From Lysinibacillus fusiformis (GTDB taxonomy: Bacteria > Bacillota > Bacilli > Bacillales_A > Planococcaceae): 64,000 nucleotides of DNA. The stretch covers positions 3,286,001 through 3,350,000 of the forward strand of contig NZ_CP041696.1 of NCBI RefSeq assembly GCF_007362955.1. The letters are read 5' to 3'. The position numbers and the translations under genes were made by a program. The notes beneath the pieces are model-generated. The model saw only the letters and a program-made list of their open reading frames with translations, was not told the DNA's origin and searched no databases. Of the stretch, positions 16,711 through 25,002 are shown one piece after another. Numbering within the stretch: the stretch's first letter is position 1; every line of letters begins with the position of its first letter.

Positions 16711-17729
16711 AAATACTAGGTATTTCGGTACTTTGGCTCTTCTTATTTGGCTATGTGATTGTCGCATCGATTGATTTTGGCGCAGGATTTTTTAATGCCT
16801 ATAGTTTAATGCGCGGCAATGACCATATTGTGTCAAACATTATTAAGCGGTATTTATCTCCGGTATGGGAAATTACGAACGTCTTTTTAGTCTTTTTCTT
16901 TGTCGGGATTGTTGGATTCTTTCCGCAAACCGCATATTTCTACGGTACCATTTTATTAGTACCGGCTTCTGTTGCGCTTATTTTGCTAGCGATTCGCGGT
17001 AGTTACTATGCCTTTGAATCTTATAGCGGTATGAGCGGACATAAAGGCTATGCACTCGCTTATGGGGTGTCAGGTCTTTTTATCCCAGCTGCATTTTCGG
17101 TCATTCTAACAATTTCTGAAGGTGGCTTTGTTACGATGCAAGGCGATCATCCAGTTTTAGACTACAAAGCATTGCTGACAAGTCCATTATCATGGTCCAT
17201 CGTTGTATTAAGTATCATTGCAGTACTGTATATCTCAGCTGTCTTTTTAACATGGTACGCACAAAAAGCAGGAGATCATAAAGCAAGTGAATTGATGCGT
17301 AAATATGCGCTTACTTGGGCGATTCCCCTTATCGTTAGTGGTCTTGGCATCATCATCGAGTTAAAAGCGTTTGGGAATTGGCATTATGCCCAAATGGTTG
17401 ATTTATCTTGGTTATTTGCGCTAACCGGCATTGTCTTTTTAGCAACGGTTTGGCTATTATGGGCGAAAGTAAAATACGGGTTAGCGGTCATTTTATTAAT
17501 CGTCCAGTTTGCGATCGCCTTCTTTGCCTATGGGATTTCACACTATCCATATCTACTCTATCCGTATTTAACGATTCATGATAGTTTTACAAATGAAGCG
17601 ATGGCCATAGCACTCGTTGTGGCATTTGTCGCAGGCTTAGTGTTGCTTGTACCTTCTTTATATTTAGTATTTAAGCTATTTGTCTTTAACAAAGACTATG
17701 TATCTGGTAAAGAAGAAACACATGTATAA
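16701..17729 (+). CDS. cydB: Cytochrome bd-type quinol oxidase subunit II
   Basis: A 342-residue membrane subunit with about nine hydrophobic helices and the conserved start WLFLFGYVIVASIDFGAGFF, followed by the WEITNVFLVFFFVGIVGFFP region. It overlaps the end of cydA by 10 nt, so the two are translationally coupled. It partners CydA in a quinol:O2 oxidoreductase in the cytoplasmic membrane. The cydS-like reading frame follows 13 nt downstream. Confidence 0.9.
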   Translation: MALEILGISVLWLFLFGYVIVASIDFGAGFFNAYSLMRGNDHIVSNIIKRYLSPVWEITNVFLVFFFVGIVGFFPQTAYFYGTILLVPASVALILLAIRGSYYAFESYSGMSGHKGYALAYGVSGLFIPAAFSVILTISEGGFVTMQGDHPVLDYKALLTSPLSWSIVVLSIIAVLYISAVFLTWYAQKAGDHKASELMRKYALTWAIPLIVSGLGIIIELKAFGNWHYAQMVDLSWLFALTGIVFLATVWLLWAKVKYGLAVILLIVQFAIAFFAYGISHYPYLLYPYLTIHDSFTNEAMAIALVVAFVAGLVLLVPSLYLVFKLFVFNKDYVSGKEETHV

Positions 17730-17742
17730 GGAGTGTAAGATA

Positions 17743-17838
17743 ATGCATGATTTTTTAAATTTTTATGCACCGATTCTAGTAGTCATTGTATCGATTGGAG
17801 TAGCATTTATGGCTGCACTAAATACGAAGTTTTTGTAA
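17743..17838 (+). CDS. cydS: CydS-like small subunit of bd oxidase
   Basis: A 31-residue single-pass membrane peptide beginning MHDFLNFYAPILVVIVSIGV and ending in NTKFL. AAGGAGTG lies about 8 nt before ATG 17743. Length, position directly after cydB and the FxxxYAPxxVV pattern match the CydS subunit resolved in Geobacillus bd oxidase, which shields haem b. The family assignment rests on this short pattern and context. Confidence 0.75.
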   Translation: MHDFLNFYAPILVVIVSIGVAFMAALNTKFL

Positions 17839-17976
17839 TAAAGCTTTGATTCTCAAATTATATTTGACGTATTCCTTTGTTTTATGTATTTTATCAAACG
17901 AATAATACCGACATCTGAACGGGAGAGGTTCATAGCTGAAACCCTCTATAAAAAACTATGGAAGTATGCTTATTAC

Positions 17977-18005
17977 GCCATGTCTATATTGGACGTGGCT
18001 TTTTT
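17977..18005 (+). terminator. Terminator of the TSUP-cydABS operon
   Basis: GCCATGTC pairs with GACGTGGC (one G-U) around an 7-nt loop, followed by six T. Confidence 0.75.
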
Positions 18006-18274
18006 ATTTGTTAGCTTTAGTTTACATGGATCTCTACAATTTTTTGATTTGGAATGTACGAAATGTACAATGTCGCAAAGACAGGCTGACTTGTTATGAT
18101 AATAGGCACATAAATAAAAAAACATAAATAAGGAAATAAAGAAGAAGACCATCCATCACGGAGTGGTCTTCTAAAAGCTTATTCAACTAAAGCACTCCGT
18201 TAGCTTAATAAGGCTTCTCTTTATTTTTTAAATATCTTCGCTTCGACTTAATACAAAAACACCTCAGTTTACTA
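18006..18274. other. Junction between the cyd region and the accessory region
   Basis: No gene is seen. A hairpin (AGAAGACCA 18144-18152 with 18164-18172) lacks a rightward T-run and may act leftward. The first copy of the dispersed palindromic repeat is at 18181-18210. Confidence 0.5.
18181..18210 (-). repeat. Dispersed palindromic repeat, copy A
   Basis: Read leftward: GCTAACGGAG-TGCTTTAGTTGAAT. It lies 65 nt after the stop of the leftward DUF4085-like gene, in the same orientation as that gene. Confidence 0.6.
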
Positions 18275-19051
18275 TCAAAGATTATTTTTATTACTTATAA
18301 AGGAAATTTGTTCAGCTGATATAATAAAATCAATTAAATCCATCGTTTTATTTTGTAGCAAGACGTGAAATTCATATTTGTCATTCACTTTATATATTTC
18401 CTCATACAGCCACCATGAATCTTCTAACAAATCATCCTGTTTGATAATATTAAAATTTTCAAATATGACCTCATCTATATTTGTATAACTCCCTTTATTA
18501 TCAAGGAGTAATTTTAAGGATTTATCATTCTTAATTGATTTTATAATTTTGCAATCATGGAAGCTAAAATCCCCATCAATTTCTATATCCAGTAATGTTG
18601 AGTTTTCTTTTATATATCTTTTGTAATCTTCAATTACTGTGGTTACAATTCTTTCATTTTCCTCGCAAAATTGAGTTACAGCATTTATTACATTACGAGT
18701 TGCCTTATCTAAAGCAAACACCCTTATATCTGCAATCTGTTTTACTATTGTTTTTGGTAATTGCTTTTTTAAATACATATGATTATGTATGAAATTATCA
18801 TGAAATTGTTCTATTCCCTTTTCTTTATTAAAAGGTTCATAGTTATTATCATCATCTCTGTTTGCTGTTTCGTTAGATTTTAATATTAAATTAGCTTCTT
18901 CTTGTAAAGTAAGCCAACTATTTAATTCAATGTGGTAAAGCTGTTGAAAATATTCTTCTGAGAATGTTTCAGCTTGCTTTTCTTCCTCTAAATGCAGATG
19001 GATATTATTTTTTTGACACAATTCATGCCATTCTTTAGTAAAATATTTCAT
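18275..19051 (-). CDS. DUF4085 family protein
   Basis: A 258-residue soluble, acidic protein with no signal peptide or membrane segment. The start MKYFTKEWHELCQK and overall size fit the DUF4085 family of Bacillales proteins of unknown role; the C-terminal third contains a beta-rich stretch (EIDGDFSFHDCKI, YEFHVLLQNKTMDLIDFII). RBS quality is weak (GACGAGGG about 7 nt upstream of ATG 19051). It is bracketed by palindromic repeats A and B in its own orientation, which is why I treat it as a mobile-cassette-like gene. Confidence 0.6.
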   Translation of the reverse strand: MKYFTKEWHELCQKNNIHLHLEEEKQAETFSEEYFQQLYHIELNSWLTLQEEANLILKSNETANRDDDNNYEPFNKEKGIEQFHDNFIHNHMYLKKQLPKTIVKQIADIRVFALDKATRNVINAVTQFCEENERIVTTVIEDYKRYIKENSTLLDIEIDGDFSFHDCKIIKSIKNDKSLKLLLDNKGSYTNIDEVIFENFNIIKQDDLLEDSWWLYEEIYKVNDKYEFHVLLQNKTMDLIDFIISAEQISFISNKNNL

Positions 19052-19083
19052 TTTATTACCCTCGTCTCTCTAAGTAGATAATT

Positions 19084-19107
19084 TTTAGTTAACCTGCTCC
19101 GTTAGCC
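19084..19107 (-). repeat. Dispersed palindromic repeat, copy B
   Basis: Read leftward: GGCTAACGGA-GCAGGTTAACTA, 33 nt ahead of the DUF4085-like gene. It is continuous with the 78-bp inverted repeat at 19099-19176. Confidence 0.55.
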
Positions 19108-19176
19108 ATCCATGTCGCGTAAAATCAACGCTACACCACAGAAAATGAAAGATTATTACGTTCTTTCATGGGAGTT
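19099..19176 (-). repeat. Left arm of a 78-bp inverted repeat (partner 30868-30945)
   Basis: Reverse-complements to 30868-30945 with two mismatches in 78. It carries an 8-bp stem ATGAAAGA/TCTTTCAT and a GTAGCG stem-loop. Its outer edge coincides with the TAA stop of the gene stub at 19176. Confidence 0.85.
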
Positions 19177-19412
19177 TAATAATACCTCAAATTCATATTT
19201 GGATTTAATCCCCTATTATTATCTCTAATAAAATCAGTTGCACTATCAACCTGACTTGTCATCGGACCTACGTTTGTAAACTTTGGACAATTAAACTTCA
19301 CAAAATAATCTCGGTTTGAATGCAAATTATCAACTGCCTCATACTTATTGTCATAGGAAGTGTTCAGAAATTTATGAAAAAGGAAAAAGGATTTTGGAAG
19401 TATTCCCCCTGT
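19176..19412 (-). pseudogene. 3'-end stub of an unidentified gene
   Basis: A leftward open frame without start codon or RBS ends at TAA 19178-19176. It encodes a protein-like tail: [51 protein letters not shown] second, degenerate copy of the last ~35 bp occurs in the opposite direction at 20992-21027, so the gene end was duplicated or captured twice. Family not recognised. Confidence 0.5.
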
Positions 19413-19716
19413 CTATGTTTTAGGGATATTAGTGGAGTCTGATGAAAAACGCTTTAGTCAACAGGTGTATTTATCAATTGTAGTACATATTTAAGGATTT
19501 ACTCAATGAGTTTAATTTAGACAATAATTTGTTAGGGGCGATGTAAAAATGACACATTTTGAATACATGGAGCAAATGATATAAACCAATATCAGAAACG
19601 ATGCTGAAGGGTAAAAGGGGCAAGTAAAAGACGATATATTGTACGGAGATAAGAAAGGGGTTTATCCCTAAATCATTATTTAATGACTTTTGGAACAACC
19701 CCGAATTCTTTACTTA
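19413..19716. other. Decayed intergenic DNA
   Basis: Short protein-like runs on the + strand (for example [20 protein letters not shown], ending at a TAA near 19492) suggest more gene debris, but no intact frame with an RBS was found. A leftward 74-codon frame at 19474-19698 is hydrophobic at random and lacks an RBS. Confidence 0.35.
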
Positions 19717-20835
19717 TTAATGCTGTGGAAGATAGTCGTGGCCGTTTATTGTTAGTTTAGAAGCAAAGATGAGAATTTCTTTATTTGCTTCATAATATGG
19801 ATCTAAAATAGTGTGAAATGCTTCCCATTTTCCTTCAGCTTTTTCATCTTCACCATTACGATCCAGAACTATTGCCTCTTCGTAAATCTCTTTTAATTTT
19901 TCTTTATCTGATGTGCTGATTTCGAAATAAATATCAGACATATATTCATCAAATGAAAGAGAATTAATATACGGACGAATTAATTGATAGTATTCATCCC
20001 ATAATTTTTCATACAATTCATCATTGTCATCTTTAAGTGCTTTTTGTTGCTCTTCAAAGTTAGTTTTTAATTTTGTTAAGACATCTTCTGGAAGATCCTT
20101 CAATCCTGATTCAGCTATGAATTCTTCAAATGTTTGTGGTGGATATAATGCTTCTAGATAAGGGTCAAGAATCTTATAAAATTCATCTAATTTTTTCGAC
20201 GCTTCTTCCTCTTTACCGCCCTTTTCTAGCTTGATCCATTCTTCATAAATTACTTTAAGTTGATCATTATCTGATTCTTTTATAACTAAACTATTGCCAT
20301 TAAATTCATATGTAGCTATATACTCTTCAAAGGATTCAGGCATCCAATTAGCTAGCTCATAAGGTTTGATGATTTTGTGCATCTCTTGATACATTTCATC
20401 TGCTTCGTCATACTTCTTTTCTTGTTCTAACTTCTGCATTTCTTTATACATTATTTCTAATTTCTTTAGATCTTCTTTTGAGATTTCTTTAGGTAAGTTC
20501 TTTTTATATACTTCAAATGTGTAGAACTCTGAAGAATCTTTCAATACACTGCCTTCAACTGAAATTTGTTGTCCTTCTACTAAGTTCATTTGTTCGATTT
20601 GCTCATCTGCGAATTTTTGTAATCCTACATAGTAAAACTTGCCGTCATCCCCTTTAATAAAACATGAGTCTCCAAACATAAATTTAATAGTCCCTTTAAT
20701 TTGTTGTTCCTTTTGAACTGATGCTTCAATTGTTTTTTCTGCTGATGCAACGCCAACTTGAAATGGCGAGAAGACGGCCATTCCAATTGTTAATGCTGAA
20801 GCAATCATCAAAGTTTTTTTAAACGGTTTTTTCAT
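19717..20835 (-). CDS. Secreted protein with four ~55-residue helical repeats
   Basis: A 372-residue exported protein. Residues 1-32 form a signal peptide (MKKPFKKTLMIASALTIGMA ... ASAE). Residues ~40-110 look like a small beta barrel (IKGTIKFMFGDSCFIKGDDG, VEGQQISVEGSVLKDSSEF) of OB/BOF character. Four acidic repeats follow, each with the pattern LKxxYEExxKLEx-GxxxEAxxxxxEFYKILDPY then a PxxFEEYIA-like linker; they look like paired TPR-like helices. No enzyme motif or anchor is visible. RBS AAAGGAGAA lies about 8 nt before ATG 20835. It is on a repeat-rich accessory segment; function unknown. Confidence 0.7.
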   Translation of the reverse strand: MKKPFKKTLMIASALTIGMAVFSPFQVGVASAEKTIEASVQKEQQIKGTIKFMFGDSCFIKGDDGKFYYVGLQKFADEQIEQMNLVEGQQISVEGSVLKDSSEFYTFEVYKKNLPKEISKEDLKKLEIMYKEMQKLEQEKKYDEADEMYQEMHKIIKPYELANWMPESFEEYIATYEFNGNSLVIKESDNDQLKVIYEEWIKLEKGGKEEEASKKLDEFYKILDPYLEALYPPQTFEEFIAESGLKDLPEDVLTKLKTNFEEQQKALKDDNDELYEKLWDEYYQLIRPYINSLSFDEYMSDIYFEISTSDKEKLKEIYEEAIVLDRNGEDEKAEGKWEAFHTILDPYYEANKEILIFASKLTINGHDYLPQH

Positions 20836-21025
20836 ATTTATTTCTCCTTTTATTTTAATAATCAGTTGTTACCAATAATTAGACGATTTTCCATCTAAGA
20901 AAGTTCATTGTTTAAAAAATTTAAAACGGAAAATTGGTGTAAACATCACTCTGGATGCTTTTTTGCATATGTCACAACAATGAATGGAAAATTAAATCCA
21001 AATAAATTGAATCTGAGGTATTATT

Positions 21026-21055
21026 TAACTAACGAATCAGGTTAGTTGAAGAAGG
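21026..21055 (+). repeat. Dispersed palindromic repeat, copy C
   Basis: TTAACTAACG-AATCAGGTTAGTTGAAGAAGG: arms AACTAAC / GTTAGTT can fold back. It follows the degenerate gene end at 20992-21027. Confidence 0.65.
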
Positions 21056-21145
21056 AATTAAAAATTTATGTCTTCAAAGGAACATCTTTGACGCAACGAT
21101 TAAAGACAAATCCATAGACGGTTTTCTAAATAATTGTAAAATTTT

Positions 21146-21173
21146 TGAACGAAACGAAGCATCGCTCCGTCTA
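21146..21173 (+). promoter_or_regulatory. ECF-sigma-type promoter of the fusion gene
   Basis: TGAAC (21146-21150), a 17-nt spacer and CGTCTA (21168-21173) match the autoregulatory promoter pattern of Bacillus ECF sigma genes such as sigM/sigV. The TSS would fall only ~16 nt before ATG 21196, yet after the -10 the RBS AAGGAGG still fits. Confidence 0.5.
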
Positions 21174-21195
21174 ATGGAGGAAGGAGGCGAAAAGG

Positions 21196-23463
21196 ATGGA
21201 ATTTGAAATCGTGCAGCGTGCTATTCGTGGAGATCATCAAGCGATACTTTCACTTATTGAAATGGATGAAGATATTTTATATCGCATGGCTTTTACCTAT
21301 CTGAAAAATGAGCAAGACGCTCTAGACGTGATGCAGGACCTGGTTTATAAGGCACTGAAAAAAATGCATACCGTTAAACAGCACGAATATGCCAGAACAT
21401 GGCTCGTGCGCGTCTTAATCAATTGTTGTAAAGACCATTTGCGAAAACGCCAACCAACCGTTTCAATTAAGGAACATTACCAAGTTGACATTAACGATAT
21501 TGGTCAAATCCCTAACTTTGAGGAACAATATAATAAATACAAAGGATCTGGAAAAAATATAAGTTTTTCTACTGTAAATCATAATGTCGCTTTAGAACTT
21601 AAATTTGTTTACTACCACAAGTTATTTAACTATGAATTGAGTTTGGGCAGCCTTTTTGCTAGCTATAATACCAACTCAAACAAATTGGCCCTATTTCTTA
21701 ACGAAAAGCACCCTTACCTCCATTCTCTACTCGATTTAGATGTTGAGAAAACTGAAAAACAGTGGATTTGGTGGTTAAATAAAAAAGGTATAAGAACGAC
21801 TCAAACAACAACAGATTTCAGAAATGGTGAACTCAAAAATAAATCAGTAGTAGCAAACTTTTTTCGTTTAGTGTATGAAAAATTATTTAATCTCACAGAT
21901 ACTCGTGAAGAATGGGAAAAAGATAGATGGGATGTTAGGGTATTAAATGAAGACTATGGAATAAAATATAACCCCTCAACTACGGCATATCTCCTTGACT
22001 TCACAAAAATTGAAAATAGTGTTTTTAGACAGTGTTTAAAAAAATATATAAAAACTAGATTACTAGGTGGAGGAAAATTAACTTGGAGTTCAGCGAGACT
22101 ATATTTGGTTTTCGTCCGAAGATTCTTTAATTTTATTAGCCAGATAGAACCTGAATGGCATGATTTAAATGGTCTTACAAGAAAGCATATTGAGAACTAT
22201 TTAGAGTATCTTCGACACTATTCAAAAAATAATTTGAAACAAAGAAATGCTAATCCAAAACAACATATGATTGATAACATTACTCGGGTTTATACATTTT
22301 TAAGAGATACTCAAAGATTTGAATACAGCATTGCACCAGAGAAGTCAACATCCAAACTACTTTATTCTGAGGATTTTCCAAGTCTTGATAAGAAATCAGA
22401 TGACGATATTGATTATATTCCTGATTACGTATTAGAGCAACTTTTCGTGAACATAAACGACCTGCATCAAGATGTACAACCTGTCATATGGGTCGCTTTT
22501 AAAACTGGTTTACGTATTAGTGACGTATTAGGATTAACACAGGACTGTTTAGTTCGTTTAAATGGGAAATATTCTATTCAAACAGATATTGAAAAAACAT
22601 ATGTAAAAGGTCATAAAATACCGATTGATAACCAATTAGCGGATATGATTGCCATTTTAATACATAACTCCAAGGAGCGTAGTAATCAAGATAATAATCC
22701 TGATAAATATATCTTCGTCCGATATAATGGCTCCCGAAAAGGGAAACCATTTTCACAAGGTTGGGTACGAGAACAACTCAATAAACTGGCGTTCAAAAAG
22801 AACATTACAGATGAAATGGGAAATCTGTTTCATTTTAAGAGTCACCAATTTCGTCACACGTATGCCGTAAAAATGTTAAATGGCGGAGCTGATATTTTAA
22901 CGGTACAGGAATTACTGGCTCATGCGTCTCCTGAAATGACGATGCGATATGCTCGTTTACTGGATGATACAAAAAGAAAAGAATTCGAAAAGGTTGTTAA
23001 ACAAGGCGTATTTAGTTTTGATCTAAACGGAGAAGTTCATCAAGTATCAGAAGTAGAAGACATCCCTGAAGACATTTTGGATATAATGTGGAAAGACGAA
23101 AAGTTAAATGCATTGGACAACCCTTATGGGACTTGTCGAGCAAGAGTCAACGGAAATTGTCCATTAGCAGCAGAACCGCCTTGTCTCACAGCAAATGATG
23201 GAAAACCTTGTTTTGATCTAACTGTCGGTATGACAAGTTTTGATGTTAAAAAATATGAGCTCCTCATAGAGACTACTACAAAGTGGATTGAAGCATCAGA
23301 AGAATATGGTCGCGAAGATATGGTTACAGCAAATGAAAAGAACTTGGAGAGATACCAAAACATTTACGAAACAATCAAAAGTGGAAATGTCATTTTTGGA
23401 CGTTTTGATCGTATGAAGAGGCAATTAGAACGTAAGAAAAAGAAAGGAGTTAAGCATGGATAG
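21196..23463 (+). CDS. ECF sigma N-terminus fused to a Tn554 TnpB-type tyrosine recombinase
   Basis: A 755-residue open frame of two unrelated parts. Residues 1-~105 are region 2 of an ECF sigma factor (RMAFTYLKNEQDALDVMQDL, TWLVRVLINCCKDHLRKRQ) without region 4. From ~residue 115 the protein is a near full-length TnpB-type tyrosine recombinase: Arg in FKTGLRISDVLG, then SHQFRHTYAVKML, LLAHASPEMTMRYARL with the catalytic Tyr, and a Cys-rich tail (CRARVNGNCPLA, PPCLTANDGKPCFDL). The start with AAGGAGGCG belongs to the sigma gene. TnpC follows with an 8-nt overlap; no TnpA is present. This looks like an in-frame fusion left by transposon insertion plus deletion; whether it recombines is unknown. 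Confidence 0.8.
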   Translation: MEFEIVQRAIRGDHQAILSLIEMDEDILYRMAFTYLKNEQDALDVMQDLVYKALKKMHTVKQHEYARTWLVRVLINCCKDHLRKRQPTVSIKEHYQVDINDIGQIPNFEEQYNKYKGSGKNISFSTVNHNVALELKFVYYHKLFNYELSLGSLFASYNTNSNKLALFLNEKHPYLHSLLDLDVEKTEKQWIWWLNKKGIRTTQTTTDFRNGELKNKSVVANFFRLVYEKLFNLTDTREEWEKDRWDVRVLNEDYGIKYNPSTTAYLLDFTKIENSVFRQCLKKYIKTRLLGGGKLTWSSARLYLVFVRRFFNFISQIEPEWHDLNGLTRKHIENYLEYLRHYSKNNLKQRNANPKQHMIDNITRVYTFLRDTQRFEYSIAPEKSTSKLLYSEDFPSLDKKSDDDIDYIPDYVLEQLFVNINDLHQDVQPVIWVAFKTGLRISDVLGLTQDCLVRLNGKYSIQTDIEKTYVKGHKIPIDNQLADMIAILIHNSKERSNQDNNPDKYIFVRYNGSRKGKPFSQGWVREQLNKLAFKKNITDEMGNLFHFKSHQFRHTYAVKMLNGGADILTVQELLAHASPEMTMRYARLLDDTKRKEFEKVVKQGVFSFDLNGEVHQVSEVEDIPEDILDIMWKDEKLNALDNPYGTCRARVNGNCPLAAEPPCLTANDGKPCFDLTVGMTSFDVKKYELLIETTTKWIEASEEYGREDMVTANEKNLERYQNIYETIKSGNVIFGRFDRMKRQLERKKKKGVKHG

Positions 23464-23851
23464 TTTTGATCGTGGAGAACAATTAAGGCAGCTACATGAA
23501 CTAAGAAAACAGACAACCAAGAATAAGGTTGAAGAAGCTATTAAACGCCTTACAAAGAGTTCTAAGGCTATTAACTTTAATAGTGTGGCAAAAGAAGCCG
23601 GAGTGAGTAAAGCAACGCTTTACAACCATCCTGAGCTTAAAGAGCGTATCGATTTCTTACGAAATCAACAACAAAAAGCATTTGTGGACTCTAGGATTAA
23701 ACGGGACGAGAACAATCAAAACGCAGTAATCGCTTCTCTAAAGAGAAGGATTGAAAAGTTGGAAAAAAAGAATAAAAAACTTGAACAAGAAAATAAACGA
23801 TTACATGAAAAAGAGAATGAGAAACTTACTGACTACTTTATGAAGATATAA
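23456..23851 (+). CDS. TnpC / DUF6262 family transposition protein
   Basis: A 131-residue basic protein of the Tn554 TnpC type, an accessory of the tyrosine recombinases TnpA/TnpB. It has an N-terminal helix-turn-helix (INFNSVAKEAGVSKATLYNH) and a long C-terminal coiled coil (IASLKRRIEKLEKKNKKLEQ). ATG 23456 overlaps the recombinase gene by 8 nt with GAAAGGAG upstream. Downstream (23850-23971) a short protein-like run ending near 23971 may be the debris of the gene into which the element inserted. Confidence 0.8.
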   Translation: MDSFDRGEQLRQLHELRKQTTKNKVEEAIKRLTKSSKAINFNSVAKEAGVSKATLYNHPELKERIDFLRNQQQKAFVDSRIKRDENNQNAVIASLKRRIEKLEKKNKKLEQENKRLHEKENEKLTDYFMKI

Positions 23852-24009
23852 TCCTAATTCAAATAATGGGGAGTTTAGTGCAACAAGGAGTACCTTCAAA
23901 ATTATGGGGATTTACAACGCTAAGTTAAGAAATGTGACCAAACGACGCTTTGGGAACTATCCAACTCTGATATAATTAGTAAAGTTCACTAGAAATGGAG
24001 GGAACTTTA

Positions 24010-24510
24010 GTGATAACTCTAACTCAATTAGGTGTCGATTTTAACGATGAACAAACACCTTTTTTTCAAGTAAATTCAAACAATAGAATTCGCTTTGGAT
24101 TATCTGAAATTTCATACGTAGAATTAAAAAGTGTATTAGATTACATTTTCAAAGAAGTTGATACGGTTGATATGGTTTATTTAGTTGCCAATATAATATC
24201 TAATAAATATATCTATACTAAAACAGCCGTAAGAAAATCTATTTTTATTCGAAATTGGGAAGAAATAGTTGAAGAGAATGAAGAGGCTCGTCACGTCTAT
24301 GCAATCGTTAAAAATATAGATATAACTCAAGTTCAAAAATATGCTTTATCTATTTATAAAGGCGGACGTGCAGCATACTTGGCTTTCTATCTTAAAGACC
24401 GATTGGTGTATATTAGTAGTGATGTAGTTGATATTATATCTGATGATGTACAATTTATAAGCCATTTAAAAGAGAAATTCTCAAATCTTTATAATAAATT
24501 TTATGAATGA
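24010..24510 (+). CDS. Hypothetical protein
   Basis: A 166-residue soluble protein with no family I recognise. It alternates acidic helices (VLDYIFKEVDTVDMVYLVAN) and short strands, and has no Cys, signal or membrane segment. GTG 24010 sits 7 nt after ATGGAGG; ATG 23995 would overlap that RBS. A likely SigA promoter lies just ahead (TATAAT at 23970-23975 in CTGATATAATTAG). It stands alone on the + strand and is followed by a terminator at 24571. Confidence 0.55.
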   Translation: MITLTQLGVDFNDEQTPFFQVNSNNRIRFGLSEISYVELKSVLDYIFKEVDTVDMVYLVANIISNKYIYTKTAVRKSIFIRNWEEIVEENEEARHVYAIVKNIDITQVQKYALSIYKGGRAAYLAFYLKDRLVYISSDVVDIISDDVQFISHLKEKFSNLYNKFYE

Positions 24511-24570
24511 TTATTTTCATACATTTACATTCAAAATAACGTTCCCAAATGGAAGTTTAGAAGCACATCA

Positions 24571-24614
24571 AAAAGCCACAAATGTTGTTACATCAACGTT
24601 CGTGGCTTTTCTTA
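24571..24614 (+). terminator. Terminator of the hypothetical gene
   Basis: A 17-bp stem with one mismatch and one G-U (24571-24587 with 24594-24610) ends in CTTTTCT. A short frame at 24503-24712 running through it is rejected as a gene. Confidence 0.7.
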
Positions 24615-25002
24615 TGAACATTGTTTATGCGTTGTTTTATGCACTTTTGTTAAAAGTCAGTCATAGCAAAGGTTTTGAAGTATTTGAAGTAATGTTGCAC
24701 CATTGTCTTTGATGAATAAAATCGTGTATAAAAATTGAAGTCTTATCGTTGTAAATCCGCATAAATCTTACGAGTCCCCTTATTGTGCTAACGGGGTGCT
24801 TTCCTTAAGGCTGTTTTCTCAAAGATTGTTGCTTCTATAAGGAAAAGGATTCAACACAACAGAAAACCAGAGTTAATCTACAAATTAGGCACTTGTAAAG
24901 TAAACTCTGGCTTTTATTTTTTGTAAATCCTAGAAAGAATGTTTGTTTCGAATGTCGTTGCATCAAGTTCTAACTCCACTTAATATTGATATGCCATCTC
25001 AT
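24615..25002. other. Gene-free stretch with a weak repeat copy and a hairpin
   Basis: A degenerate repeat copy (D) lies at 24786-24812. CCAGAGTT near 24866 pairs with AACTCTGG near 24902 with an inner ACAA/TTGT stem, followed by CTTTTATTTTTTG, a plausible terminator. Nothing coding was recognised. Confidence 0.45.
24786..24812 (+). repeat. Dispersed repeat, degenerate copy D
   Basis: GTGCTAACGG-GGTGCTTTCCTTAAGG keeps the left half of the consensus but not the GTTAGTTGAAG right half. Confidence 0.4.

Larger units (their letters stand above)
20836..21195. other. Intergenic region between the secreted repeat protein and the recombinase fusion
   Basis: Contains the degenerate gene-end copy at 20992-21027 (LNPNKLNLRYY in frame), palindromic repeat C at 21026-21055, and an ECF-type promoter just before the next gene. 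No intact gene is seen. Confidence 0.5.

Noticed and set aside
17884-18099. 71-codon frame after cydS
   Set aside because: It spans the cyd operon terminator and lacks an RBS.
19474-19698. Leftward 74-codon frame
   Set aside because: No RBS and a composition that looks like antisense of decayed DNA.
21196-21540. Intact ECF sigma factor gene
   Set aside because: Only region 2 is present; no region 4 was found either in the fusion or elsewhere in the window.
24503-24712. 69-codon frame after the hypothetical gene
   Set aside because: It runs through the terminator hairpin at 24571-24610 and has no RBS of its own.
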